Part shown: positions 9,212 to 16,519 of the stretch, piece by piece
How the letters are laid out: each line of letters opens with the position of its first letter
Numbering within the stretch: the stretch's first letter is position 1
The notes under the pieces: generated by a model
What the model was told of the DNA's origin: nothing
What the model saw: the letters and a program-made list of their open reading frames with translations, nothing else
Database searches by the model: none
Translations under genes and position numbers: made by a program
Source: Sphingobacteriales bacterium
GTDB taxonomy: Bacteria; Bacteroidota; Bacteroidia; Chitinophagales; Chitinophagaceae
Reading direction: 5' to 3'
Assembly (NCBI GenBank): GCA_016192105.1
Contig: JACPUV010000025.1
Span: 1 to 64,000, forward strand
Length of the DNA: 64,000 bases

Positions 9212-11680
9212 ATGATTATGAGAAAGTATCTTACCTGCTTGCTGTTCCTCGTTAGTTGGAGTGTTGCAGCTACTGCACAAAGTAAAACCGCCCGGCTCAG
9301 TGGCCAGGTGCAGGATGTTTCCGGTAAACCGCTCCCGGGTGTAACCATCTCCTTGTTCCGTATAGCTGATTCTTCGATGCTCAAAACGGCCATCACCGGG
9401 AAAGAAGGACGGTATGAATTTGAGAACCTGTCCGGGGACAACTACCTGCTCCAGGCATCCGCCATCGGGTATGATGCTGCCAAAGCAACCATTGTTATTG
9501 CTGAAGACGGCGGCGATGCTGAAGCAGCAGCCTTTATTCTTGCCGTTGCCTCAAAAAACATGGAGGGTGTTACCGTAACAGCGAAAAAGCCATTTATCGA
9601 AACAAAAATTGACCGGACCATTGTCAATGTGGATGCCTCTCCCACGAATGCCGGTGCCACTGCACTGGAAGTGCTGGAGAAATCGCCGGGTATCATGGTC
9701 AATAATGACGGGGCCATCAGCCTGCGGGGAAAGGCAGGAGTCATTGTGATGCTGGATGGCAAGCCTAGCTATCTTTCACCGGCCGACCTGGCCAATCTCC
9801 TGAAGAATATGCCGGCCTCAGCCATCGAGCAGATCGAGATCATGACCAATCCTTCCGCAAAATATGATGCCTCCGGAAATTCTGGTGTTATTAATATTAA
9901 AACCAAAAAAGGGAAAGCAGCCGGCTTCAATGGCTCATTTATGGCAGGGATCACGACCAGCTTCTTTAGGCAGAGCGGGACACTGTATGTGATACCTAAG
10001 TCGCAGAACAGTTTCAACTTTAATTACCGGAAGAACAAGATCAATTTTTTCGGGAACTACAATCCCAATGTGTTCAGGGGGCAAAGCACGCTCGATATAA
10101 GCCGGACCAAACTGGATGAGGATAAAAATGTACTGGGTTATAATGAAGTAAACACCCGTTTCAAATTCGGGAATAACAATCATACGCTGAAACTGGGACT
10201 TGATTTCTTTGCTGACAAAAAGAATACGTTTGGGGTGGTGCTGAGCGGATTTACCTTTTCGGGGCATCCGACCCCGCAGACCATTACCCTGTCCATGGAT
10301 GAAAACCGGCAGGTACTGAACAGCATGCTTTCCCGGACCAATAATAAACTTCGTTTCCAGAATTTCACCTCCAACTTCAATTACCGGCACCAGTTCGATT
10401 CTGCCGGCAGGGAACTGACGGTGGATGCGGATTTTATTGCGTATGATAACAGCTCCCGGATGACACTGACGACGGAATTTTTTAACAGCGCCGGGCAGTC
10501 CTATGGTGATCCGCTGATCCTGAAAGGACACCTGCCTTCTTCCATCCAGATCTATTCCCTGAAGTCGGATTATGTTCATCCGTTAAAGAAAGCCGGCCGG
10601 ATTGAAGCCGGAATAAAAAGCAGTTATGTTACCAATGATAACCTGGTGAATTATGAACGATGGGACCTCAGCAAATGGGTTACCGACAGCCGGTCAAATC
10701 ATTTTATTTATGAGGAGAATATCAACGCGGCTTACCTGAATGCAAACAAACAGGCGGGCAAATGGTCGTTCCAGGGCGGTCTCCGGCTGGAGAATACGGT
10801 TGCCAAAGGGTATCAGGTTACCAATGATTCCTCTTTCAAAAGGAATTTTACGAATCTCTTCCCCAGCGCGTTTATCAGTTATGCAGCGGATAAAAATAAT
10901 CAGCTGACCGTTTCGTATAGCCGCCGCATCACCCGTCCCAATTACCAGGACCTGAATCCCTTTATTTATTTCCTGGATTCCTTATCCTACCGGAAGGGCA
11001 ATCCGTTCCTGTTGCCACAGTTCACAAATAATATGGAGATCAGCTATTCATTTAAAGGGAAACTGATCACTACCCTGAATTACAACAGTACCCATGATGT
11101 GATCTCCCAGATTCTGAAAGCAGACGGGGACCTGGTCTTCCTGACTTCGGATAATGTGGCGCGGTTCCGGAATATGGGTATCGCGATTACAGCGCCGGTA
11201 CCTGTTACCAAATGGTGGACGGCCAACCTGTTTACCAATATTTTCCATAATCACTATTCCGGTATGTATGAGGACAAGCCGCTGGATATGGCTTATACCT
11301 CCTTTATGGTGAATATGACGCAGACCTTCACCATAAAGCAGGGGTTCACACTGGAAATGTCCGGGTTTTACCGGGCGAAGGGAGTGGATCAGCTGAGTAT
11401 CAATGAACCCATGTATATGATCAGCTTTGGCGGACAGAAACAGGTAATGAAGGGAAAAGGTACTCTGCGGCTGAACCTGCGGGATCCGTTCTGGCTACAG
11501 CGCTATGCAGGCCGCACGGAATATGATGTAATTAAGACCCGTGTGCAGAACCGTTGGGATAACCGCCAGGTTACCGCCTCCTTTACTTACCGCTTTGGAA
11601 AAAATAACGCGCAAAACCAGCCCCGCAGAAGGAACAGTGCTTCCCAGGACGAGCAGAACAGGGTGGGGCAGGGGAACTAA
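9212..11680 (+). CDS. TonB-dependent outer-membrane receptor, outer membrane beta-barrel family (paralogue 2)
   Basis: This 822-residue protein has the same architecture as its upstream neighbour. It has a signal peptide (start at 9212 or the in-frame ATG at 9218; KYLTCLLFLVSWSVAATAQ), a carboxypeptidase-like domain (LSGQVQDVSGKPLPGVTISLF), a plug (VLEKSPGIMVNNDGAISLRGKA, IEIMTNPSAKYDASGNSG), and a barrel ending in VTASFTYRFGKNN. Conserved blocks such as RPNYQDLNPFIYFLD versus RPDYGDLNPFILFLD show that the two genes arose by duplication. The separate terminator after paralogue 1 and the 241-bp gap suggest independent transcription. Confidence 0.9.
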   Translation: MIMRKYLTCLLFLVSWSVAATAQSKTARLSGQVQDVSGKPLPGVTISLFRIADSSMLKTAITGKEGRYEFENLSGDNYLLQASAIGYDAAKATIVIAEDGGDAEAAAFILAVASKNMEGVTVTAKKPFIETKIDRTIVNVDASPTNAGATALEVLEKSPGIMVNNDGAISLRGKAGVIVMLDGKPSYLSPADLANLLKNMPASAIEQIEIMTNPSAKYDASGNSGVINIKTKKGKAAGFNGSFMAGITTSFFRQSGTLYVIPKSQNSFNFNYRKNKINFFGNYNPNVFRGQSTLDISRTKLDEDKNVLGYNEVNTRFKFGNNNHTLKLGLDFFADKKNTFGVVLSGFTFSGHPTPQTITLSMDENRQVLNSMLSRTNNKLRFQNFTSNFNYRHQFDSAGRELTVDADFIAYDNSSRMTLTTEFFNSAGQSYGDPLILKGHLPSSIQIYSLKSDYVHPLKKAGRIEAGIKSSYVTNDNLVNYERWDLSKWVTDSRSNHFIYEENINAAYLNANKQAGKWSFQGGLRLENTVAKGYQVTNDSSFKRNFTNLFPSAFISYAADKNNQLTVSYSRRITRPNYQDLNPFIYFLDSLSYRKGNPFLLPQFTNNMEISYSFKGKLITTLNYNSTHDVISQILKADGDLVFLTSDNVARFRNMGIAITAPVPVTKWWTANLFTNIFHNHYSGMYEDKPLDMAYTSFMVNMTQTFTIKQGFTLEMSGFYRAKGVDQLSINEPMYMISFGGQKQVMKGKGTLRLNLRDPFWLQRYAGRTEYDVIKTRVQNRWDNRQVTASFTYRFGKNNAQNQPRRRNSASQDEQNRVGQGN

Positions 11681-11713
11681 AAAAACTGAGGAGAGTCCCG
11701 TTTGTGGTGCAGA

Positions 11714-11744
11714 AAGGTCCTTCTTTTACAGGAAGGACTTTTTT
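11714..11744 (+). terminator. Rho-independent terminator of TonB receptor 2
   Basis: The stem AAGGTCCTTC / GAAGGACTT with loop TTTTACAG runs straight into a T-tract. The T-tract abuts the next promoter. Confidence 0.85.
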
Positions 11745-11751
11745 ATATTTG
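11744..11751 (+). promoter_or_regulatory. Bacteroidota -7 element (TATATTTG) of the YajQ-like gene
   Basis: A perfect match to TAnnTTTG, 22 bp upstream of the ATG at 11774. Confidence 0.7.
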
Positions 11752-11773
11752 TAGCCAACCAAAATGAACGACT

Positions 11774-12265
11774 ATGCCTTCCTTTGATATTGTCAGTAAA
11801 GTGGACGCGCAGGCCCTGGATAATGCAGTGAACGTTACCACCAAAGAAATCACCAATCGCTTCGATTTTAAAGGATCCCATGTCCTGATCAGCCTGGATA
11901 AAAAAGAATTCCTGGTTAAACTGGAAACAGAGGATGATATGAAAATGCGGCAGTTGGTCGATGTGCTGATCAACCGGGCGCATAAACAGGGCATTGCCCC
12001 TGAAGCTTTTGATGCCTCAAAGGAAGGTGCGCAGAGCGGAAAGGTCTGGAAGAAAGAAGTGAAAGTACGGAATGGCCTGGCACAGGAAGACGCCAAAAAG
12101 ATTGTGAAACTGATCAAGGACGCGGGGTTAAAAGTACAGGCGTCCATTAATGACGACCTGGTCCGGGTAACCGGGAAAAAAATCGATGACCTGCAGGCGG
12201 TGATCCAGCTGTGTAAAACTGCCAGCCTGGGTCTGCCCCTTCAATATGTGAATATGCGGGACTAA
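11774..12265 (+). CDS. YajQ-family nucleotide-binding protein
   Basis: The 163-residue length and sequence fit the YajQ family along the whole protein: MPSFDIVSKVDAQALDNAVN at the start, EITNRFDFKGS, then a second ferredoxin-like half with VKVRNGLAQEDAKKIVKLIK and VRVTGKKIDDLQAVI. The family has two alpha/beta domains. Some members bind cyclic di-GMP or nucleotides, and others have been linked to RNA or phage-promoter regulation. Its role in Bacteroidota is unsettled. It is expressed alone from its own promoter. Confidence 0.93.
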   Translation: MPSFDIVSKVDAQALDNAVNVTTKEITNRFDFKGSHVLISLDKKEFLVKLETEDDMKMRQLVDVLINRAHKQGIAPEAFDASKEGAQSGKVWKKEVKVRNGLAQEDAKKIVKLIKDAGLKVQASINDDLVRVTGKKIDDLQAVIQLCKTASLGLPLQYVNMRD

Positions 12266-12369
12266 AAGCTGGATAACCCCCGTTTTGGGCCCTTTTTTGT
12301 GAATATCCTGGTGCAAAAGGGGTGCAAACAAAGGAGGCTGAAAATTTGGAAACGGGTAGTACGTTAAAG

Positions 12370-12377
12370 TATATTTG
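12370..12377 (+). promoter_or_regulatory. -7 element (TATATTTG) in the yajQ-rpmE2 gap
   Basis: A perfect TAnnTTTG match inside a 407-bp gap, ~295 bp before the rpmE2 start. Using the spacing seen at the SRP RNA gene, transcription would begin near 12382. Confidence 0.5.
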
Positions 12378-12381
12378 GTAT

Positions 12382-12562
12382 ACAACTGCACGATGTTTTA
12401 GCAATAAAACAGAAATGCAAGGGAGGGAAAGAAACCTGTAAAAGGGTGGATTGAACTCCGGAAGCGACCCTTCAAAAGGCCGTTTTCAGAAAGCGTCGGG
12501 TTAGTCAACAGGAAGGTGAAAGCCGGAATGTGAGCTCACTTGGCGCTTTCATATTTTCAGGC
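12382..12562 (+). ncRNA. Candidate structured non-coding RNA or rpmE2 leader
   Basis: This stretch has no credible reading frame but several hairpins. TGTTTT/AAAACA lies at 12394-12411. AAGGGT/ACCCTT lies at 12442-12472. A terminator-like hairpin at 12518-12557 pairs GAAAGCC with GGCGCTTTC (2-nt bulge), encloses the palindrome GTGAGCTCAC, and is followed by ATATTTT. With the perfect -7 element 5 nt upstream it could be a free RNA of about 175 nt. Alternatively it could be part of a long leader that attenuates rpmE2. I do not recognise a known RNA family. Confidence 0.35.
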
Positions 12563-12564
12563 CT

Positions 12565-12588
12565 TTTTGACCGAATATTTGGTCAAAA
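12565..12588. repeat. Perfect 8-bp inverted repeat upstream of rpmE2
   Basis: TTTTGACC and GGTCAAAA are separated by 8 AT-rich bases (GAATATTT). The symmetry and AT-rich centre resemble an operator for a dimeric regulator. The position, 85 bp before the rpmE2 start, fits control of that gene. Confidence 0.45.
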
Positions 12589-12672
12589 CCCCTTCCTGGC
12601 CTATCTTCGCCGCCCAAATTTATCTATTCATCTGTACGGCAAAATCCGTGCGGCCTTAAAAATCATAGAGTT

Positions 12673-12921
12673 ATGAAAAAAGGACTCCATCCCGACAGCT
12701 ACCGGTTAGTAGTTTTCAAAGACATGAGTAACGGTCATACTTTCCTGAGCCGTTCAACTGCCGCTTCCAAAGAAATGGTGAAATGGGAAGATGGTAATGA
12801 GTATCCCCTGATTAAACTGGAGATCTCCAATACTTCTCACCCGTTCTTTACCGGTAAAAATATGCTGGTGGATACAGCGGGCCGTATCGACAAATTCAAG
12901 AAGAAGTACGCAAAAAAATAA
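12673..12921 (+). CDS. rpmE2: 50S ribosomal protein L31, type B (zinc-free form)
   Basis: An 82-residue ribosomal protein with the type B features: [21 protein letters not shown] at the start, the [18 protein letters not shown] block, and the [17 protein letters not shown] terminus. There is no cysteine, so it is the C-minus form that needs no zinc. In several bacteria such forms are zinc-responsive substitutes for a CxxC L31; whether a second L31 exists here lies outside the window. The long 5' region holds an inverted repeat and possible RNA structure. Confidence 0.95.
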   Translation: MKKGLHPDSYRLVVFKDMSNGHTFLSRSTAASKEMVKWEDGNEYPLIKLEISNTSHPFFTGKNMLVDTAGRIDKFKKKYAKK

Positions 12922-12943
12922 GAAAAGCATTAACTTGTGCAGA

Positions 12944-12974
12944 GCTCTTTGCGAAAGCGAGGAGTTTTGTTTTT
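12944..12974 (+). terminator. Terminator of rpmE2
   Basis: The hairpin CTCTTTGC-GAAA-GCGAGGAG has a GNRA-type loop and two G-U pairs. It is followed by TTTTGTTTTT, 23 bp after the stop codon. Confidence 0.75.
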
Positions 12975-12989
12975 CATGGCTATACTTTA

Positions 12990-13016
12990 AACCTCCCGGT
13001 TCTCCGGGAGGTTGTT
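12990..13016 (+). terminator. Second hairpin terminator before the GlmU-like gene
   Basis: A perfect 10-bp stem AACCTCCCGG / CCGGGAGGTT with loop TTCT is followed by a short T-rich run. It overlaps the start of the next promoter. Confidence 0.65.
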
Positions 13017-13024
13017 TATTTTTG
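13017..13024 (+). promoter_or_regulatory. -7 element (TATTTTTG) of the GlmU-like gene
   Basis: A perfect TAnnTTTG match, 16 bp before the ATG at 13041. Confidence 0.7.
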
Positions 13025-13040
13025 CACATAATTTCCTTCC

Positions 13041-14219
13041 ATGAATAAGATCATTTTTACGGAGGAATTCTGCCAGCCGGAAAACCTGCACCCGTTCACG
13101 CTTACACGCCAGATCCAGGACATCCGGGTGGGTATCCTGAACATCCGGGAAAAATGGGAAAAAATGCTCGGGCTTGTTTCCTATGATAAAAAAGAGGATG
13201 ATTATAAAGACCTTGGACGGTCGGTGAATATTGAAGAAGTGATCGGGACCGGTGATTGCTTTATGATCCATGGAAACGTTTTGCCAACTGTCCGCCTGGT
13301 CAATGCCATTCAAAAACTGAAAAACGGGGAATATATCGCCACTCCCGGGGGTAATAATATCGCATTTCGTTTCAGCCGGAAGGAGATTACCGATAAGTAT
13401 AAGATCAAAGTGGGACATGCAGTGGTATTTGCTGAGGAAATTAAAACCATTCAGTACCCCTGGGATATTTTCCAGCTGAATGATTGGGCCATCCGCCAGG
13501 ATTTTAGCCTGCTCAAGGGGAAAAGAAGATCACAGGCCATTTCCAGAACCAATAAAGTAATCAACCCTTCCCGGGTTTTTATCGAGAAAGGCGCCAAAGT
13601 GGAATACAGTATCCTGAATGCATCCACGGGCCCGGTTTATATTGGGAAAAATGCAGCAATCATGGAAGGCTGCATAATCCGGGGGCCCTTTGCCATGGGG
13701 GAGGGTGCCTGCCTGAAAATGGGGACGAGAGTGTATGGAGCCACCACGCTGGGACCTTTCTGTGTGGGCGGTGGAGAGATCAAGAATGCGGTATTGTTCG
13801 GGTACAGCAATAAAGCACATGATGGCTACCTGGGCGATGCCGTGATCGGGGAGTGGTGTAATATGGGGGCCGGTACCTGCAATTCCAACCTGAAGAACAA
13901 TGCCAGCCAGGTAAAAGTATGGACCCCGGGAGGCGAACTAACCGCCGGTACGAAATGCGGGGTGATGATGGGTGATTACTCCCGGACATCTATCAATACT
14001 TCCTTCAATACCGGGACTGTAACCGGGGTCTGCTGCAATGTGTTCGGATCCGGACTGACTCCCCGGTATATCCCCAGTTTTTCCTGGGGCAGTGAGGGCG
14101 TAACCCGTTATACTTTTGAAAAAGCCATAGCGGATATCGAAAACTGGAAGAGGTTGAAAGGGCATGAAATATCCGATGATGAAAAAAGTATCCTGAAGTA
14201 TATCTTTGACAAATTTTAA
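13041..14219 (+). CDS. GlmU-family protein (putative sugar nucleotidyltransferase with left-handed beta-helix)
   Basis: This 392-residue protein has an N-terminal half that replaces a nucleotidyltransferase domain and a C-terminal left-handed beta-helix. The helix hexapeptides run from about residue 190 to 340 (VYIGKNAAIMEGCIIRGPFAMGE, VLFGYSNKAHDGYLGDAVIGEWCNMGAGT, NLKNN). The helix resembles the acetyltransferase part of GlmU, and the SNKAHDGYLGD block corresponds to its substrate region. The N-terminal half starts MNKIIFTEEFC and lacks the usual GxGTRM nucleotide-binding loop, so uridylyltransferase activity is doubtful. The family is widespread in Bacteroidota next to tpiA, as here (19 bp). 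The exact reaction is unknown to me. Confidence 0.8.
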   Translation: MNKIIFTEEFCQPENLHPFTLTRQIQDIRVGILNIREKWEKMLGLVSYDKKEDDYKDLGRSVNIEEVIGTGDCFMIHGNVLPTVRLVNAIQKLKNGEYIATPGGNNIAFRFSRKEITDKYKIKVGHAVVFAEEIKTIQYPWDIFQLNDWAIRQDFSLLKGKRRSQAISRTNKVINPSRVFIEKGAKVEYSILNASTGPVYIGKNAAIMEGCIIRGPFAMGEGACLKMGTRVYGATTLGPFCVGGGEIKNAVLFGYSNKAHDGYLGDAVIGEWCNMGAGTCNSNLKNNASQVKVWTPGGELTAGTKCGVMMGDYSRTSINTSFNTGTVTGVCCNVFGSGLTPRYIPSFSWGSEGVTRYTFEKAIADIENWKRLKGHEISDDEKSILKYIFDKF

Positions 14220-14238
14220 AACTGAATAAACCTGTACA

Positions 14239-15000
14239 ATGAGGAAACAAATTGCCGCGGCAAACTGGAAAATGAACCTGACCTACCAGGAAGGAGAAAA
14301 ACTACTGGATGATATCTTTGATGCCGGAACCAGCCTGGCCCCGCATCAGCATGCGATTTTCGCCGTCCCTTATCCTTACCTGATCATGACCAGGAGTGAA
14401 GTGGCCGAGGAATTCAACTATCATGTAGCTGCTCAGAACTGTCATCATAAGAAATCCGGTGCTTATACCGGTGAGGTATCTGTAGATATGCTGCAGTCGA
14501 TCGGAGTGCATTATTGCATCGTGGGACACAGTGAAAGAAGGGAATACAATGCAGAGACGAATGCAATGCTGGCGGATAAAGTGAATCTTTGCCAGGAGAA
14601 CGGGATCACACCCATTTTCTGTTGCGGGGAACCCCTGGATATCCGGGAGGCCGGGACCCAGAATGAATTTGTTGCTGCACAGTTGCGGGAATCCCTGTTT
14701 CACCTGCCCGCTGCCCGGATAAAAGGAATCATCATTGCCTATGAACCGATCTGGGCCATTGGTACCGGTAGAACGGCCAGCACCGCACAGGCACAAGAAA
14801 TGCATCATTTTTTGCGTTCTGTGATTGCGGATCATTATGGTAAGGATATTGCTGATGAAATTCCCATCCTGTACGGGGGAAGCGTAAAAGCCAATAATGC
14901 CGAGGAATTATTCAGTAGCCCGGATGTGGACGGTGGCCTGGTTGGGGGCGCTTCCCTGGTGGCCGCTGATTTCACCGCTATTATCAGTGCCCTGAAATAA
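14239..15000 (+). CDS. tpiA: Triose-phosphate isomerase
   Basis: This enzyme interconverts dihydroxyacetone phosphate and glyceraldehyde 3-phosphate. It has 253 residues, the normal length. Catalytic residues are visible: Lys11 in AANWKMN, His97 in CIVGHSERR and Glu169 in AYEPIWAIGTG. The phosphate-binding ILYGGSV and DGGLVGGASL segments are near the C terminus. It lies 19 bp downstream of the GlmU-like gene and is probably co-transcribed with it. Confidence 0.98.
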   Translation: MRKQIAAANWKMNLTYQEGEKLLDDIFDAGTSLAPHQHAIFAVPYPYLIMTRSEVAEEFNYHVAAQNCHHKKSGAYTGEVSVDMLQSIGVHYCIVGHSERREYNAETNAMLADKVNLCQENGITPIFCCGEPLDIREAGTQNEFVAAQLRESLFHLPAARIKGIIIAYEPIWAIGTGRTASTAQAQEMHHFLRSVIADHYGKDIADEIPILYGGSVKANNAEELFSSPDVDGGLVGGASLVAADFTAIISALK

Positions 15001-15048
15001 GCGATTTACGGGCGATGGAATGGTGCCGCTCATTCATCACTTTTCAAG

Positions 15049-15474
15049 TTGTCAGCTATCGCTGCCCCTTATCATATCGTCCTTCAGCGAAAGAACCAGG
15101 TACTGCTCAGCTTCCTGAAAATAAGAGCGGTGGTAAACGGGAGGGAAATTTATCCCCTTCCGGATTCCAGGCCGGTGGTTATCCCGGTTCAGGCAAATCA
15201 TCCCCGTATCGTTATTACCGACGGGTACCATATTACGGCACCCCTTAAACTTGTGTATAAGGACCTGCCTGTCTATTGCTTTAAGGTTGTTTGTGCAGTG
15301 AGTGACGGGCAGCTGCTGGGTGGATTCGGGGCACTGGCCATTTTGTACTTATCCGGTTTTTATTCGGGGATCATGGCCCTCAAGGTTTTTAGTTTTATAC
15401 CGGTAATTTATCTGCTGGCCTTTTATTACCTGAACCGGAAAGAATTTATCCGGCTGATACCGGTTACCAATTAG
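15049..15474 (+). CDS. Small membrane protein of unknown function, TTG start
   Basis: This 141-residue frame begins at a TTG (no in-frame ATG or GTG exists between the tpiA stop and the conserved-looking region). The first ~85 residues look like a small beta-rich soluble domain (IVLQRKNQVLLSFLKIRAVVNG, ITAPLKLVYKDLPVYCFKV). Two hydrophobic segments follow (FGALAILYLSGFYSGIMAL and FIPVIYLLAFYYL), then a short basic tail. It lies 48 bp after tpiA and overlaps the convergent channel pseudogene by 4 bp (shared stop codons). I do not recognise the family. Confidence 0.55.
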   Translation: MSAIAAPYHIVLQRKNQVLLSFLKIRAVVNGREIYPLPDSRPVVIPVQANHPRIVITDGYHITAPLKLVYKDLPVYCFKVVCAVSDGQLLGGFGALAILYLSGFYSGIMALKVFSFIPVIYLLAFYYLNRKEFIRLIPVTN

Positions 15475-16457
15475 ACTTCTTTCGTGCCCGGGATATCGGG
15501 TAATACGGCGGGGGTATAGTCATTGATACGGGAAATATCCAGGATGGTCCTGGTCTGATCTTCACTGGGATGGTACATTAAATTGAAGCGGGCGCCCCAG
15601 ACCATTTCTGCCGTTACATAAGACCAGCGGGATACTACGGTATTTGAAAATACTTCATCAAACGCTTTTGCAAATATCATCAGTTCCATGTCCGTGGCCT
15701 TCAGGTCCTGTTCAGTAAATCCATACAAGGGGCTTTGCTCGTTAATGGGATGTACAACTGTCCAGCTTAAGGACAGGCTGTTTACTTTTGATATCGCTGT
15801 ATCAAGGTTGTAAAACTTATTGACGGGTTTCCCATCCTCTTCCACCCGCATACCCAGGGTCAGTTTTACTTCCCCTTCTGATAACAGGTTGTTCTTAAAC
15901 GGGGCCATGCGGAACATCAGGGCCACTCCTTTCCGGTACGGGGATACCAGCGCATGATCACTGAATTTTAAAAAGGCCTGCGGCCGGGAAAACCGCCCGT
16001 AAAACAGGCCGGTGGCAATGGCAAAACTTATTAATCCGGGGAATGCTTCAAAAGTGGCCACTGCGCTGGTCATGAAGCCGATGGGGCTTATGCGCCCATA
16101 ACCTACTGTTGTAAATGTCTGGGTACTGAAAAAGAAAACTTCTGAAAATTCTTTCAGGTTATAACTGCGTTCGATGCCGGCAAGGTGCTTAACCCCATCC
16201 TATAATAAATACCTGCAAAAACCAGGTTAATGCTGATATAAATAACTAAAAGCAGGGTCAGGAATTTCCCTCTTTTCATACCCAGCAGGGTAGGGTACCA
16301 GCTAACCGGTTCAGCCAGCTGACAGCTTGTTTGCTGACATTGGCGCCACCAGTGGCCCGGTCAAAGAACCGGCCGCTGTTACTGCTGCTGTTGCTGCCAA
16401 AGCCGGTATTGTCGGCAGAACGGAGATTACGGAATCTTTTAGCTTGGTTAAGGCCAA
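15471..16457 (-). pseudogene. Inward-rectifier (Kir-type) potassium channel gene with frameshifts
   Basis: The intact 3' part (to about 16190) encodes the second pore half and the cytoplasmic Kir domain. The selectivity filter TFTTVGYGR lies just 5' of an internal ATG at 16073. Upstream, the rest of the channel is readable only by switching frame. NTGFGSN...RFFDRATGG...WLNR is in one frame. SWYPTLLGMKRGKF plus a transmembrane helix ending NLVFAGIYY is in a second. GVKHLAGIERSYNLKEFSEVFFF is in the third. The breaks fall at AA 16304-16305 and CCCC 16193-16196 (plus-strand bases); adding one base at each restores a single frame. No clear start codon is visible; a TTG at 16457 overlaps a -7-like element (16455-16462), and using it would need a further base at TTTT 16437-16440. 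Either a decaying gene or sequence errors. Confidence 0.8.
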
Positions 16458-16519
16458 ATGTATAATTAGTCGTGAAATTCCTTTGTTCTCAATAGCCGCT
16501 GATTTACTTTTATTATCGT

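Noticed and set aside
12128..12404. Minus-strand frames across the end of the YajQ-like gene
   Set aside because: They overlap the YajQ-like coding region and the structured intergenic segment, with no recognisable features.
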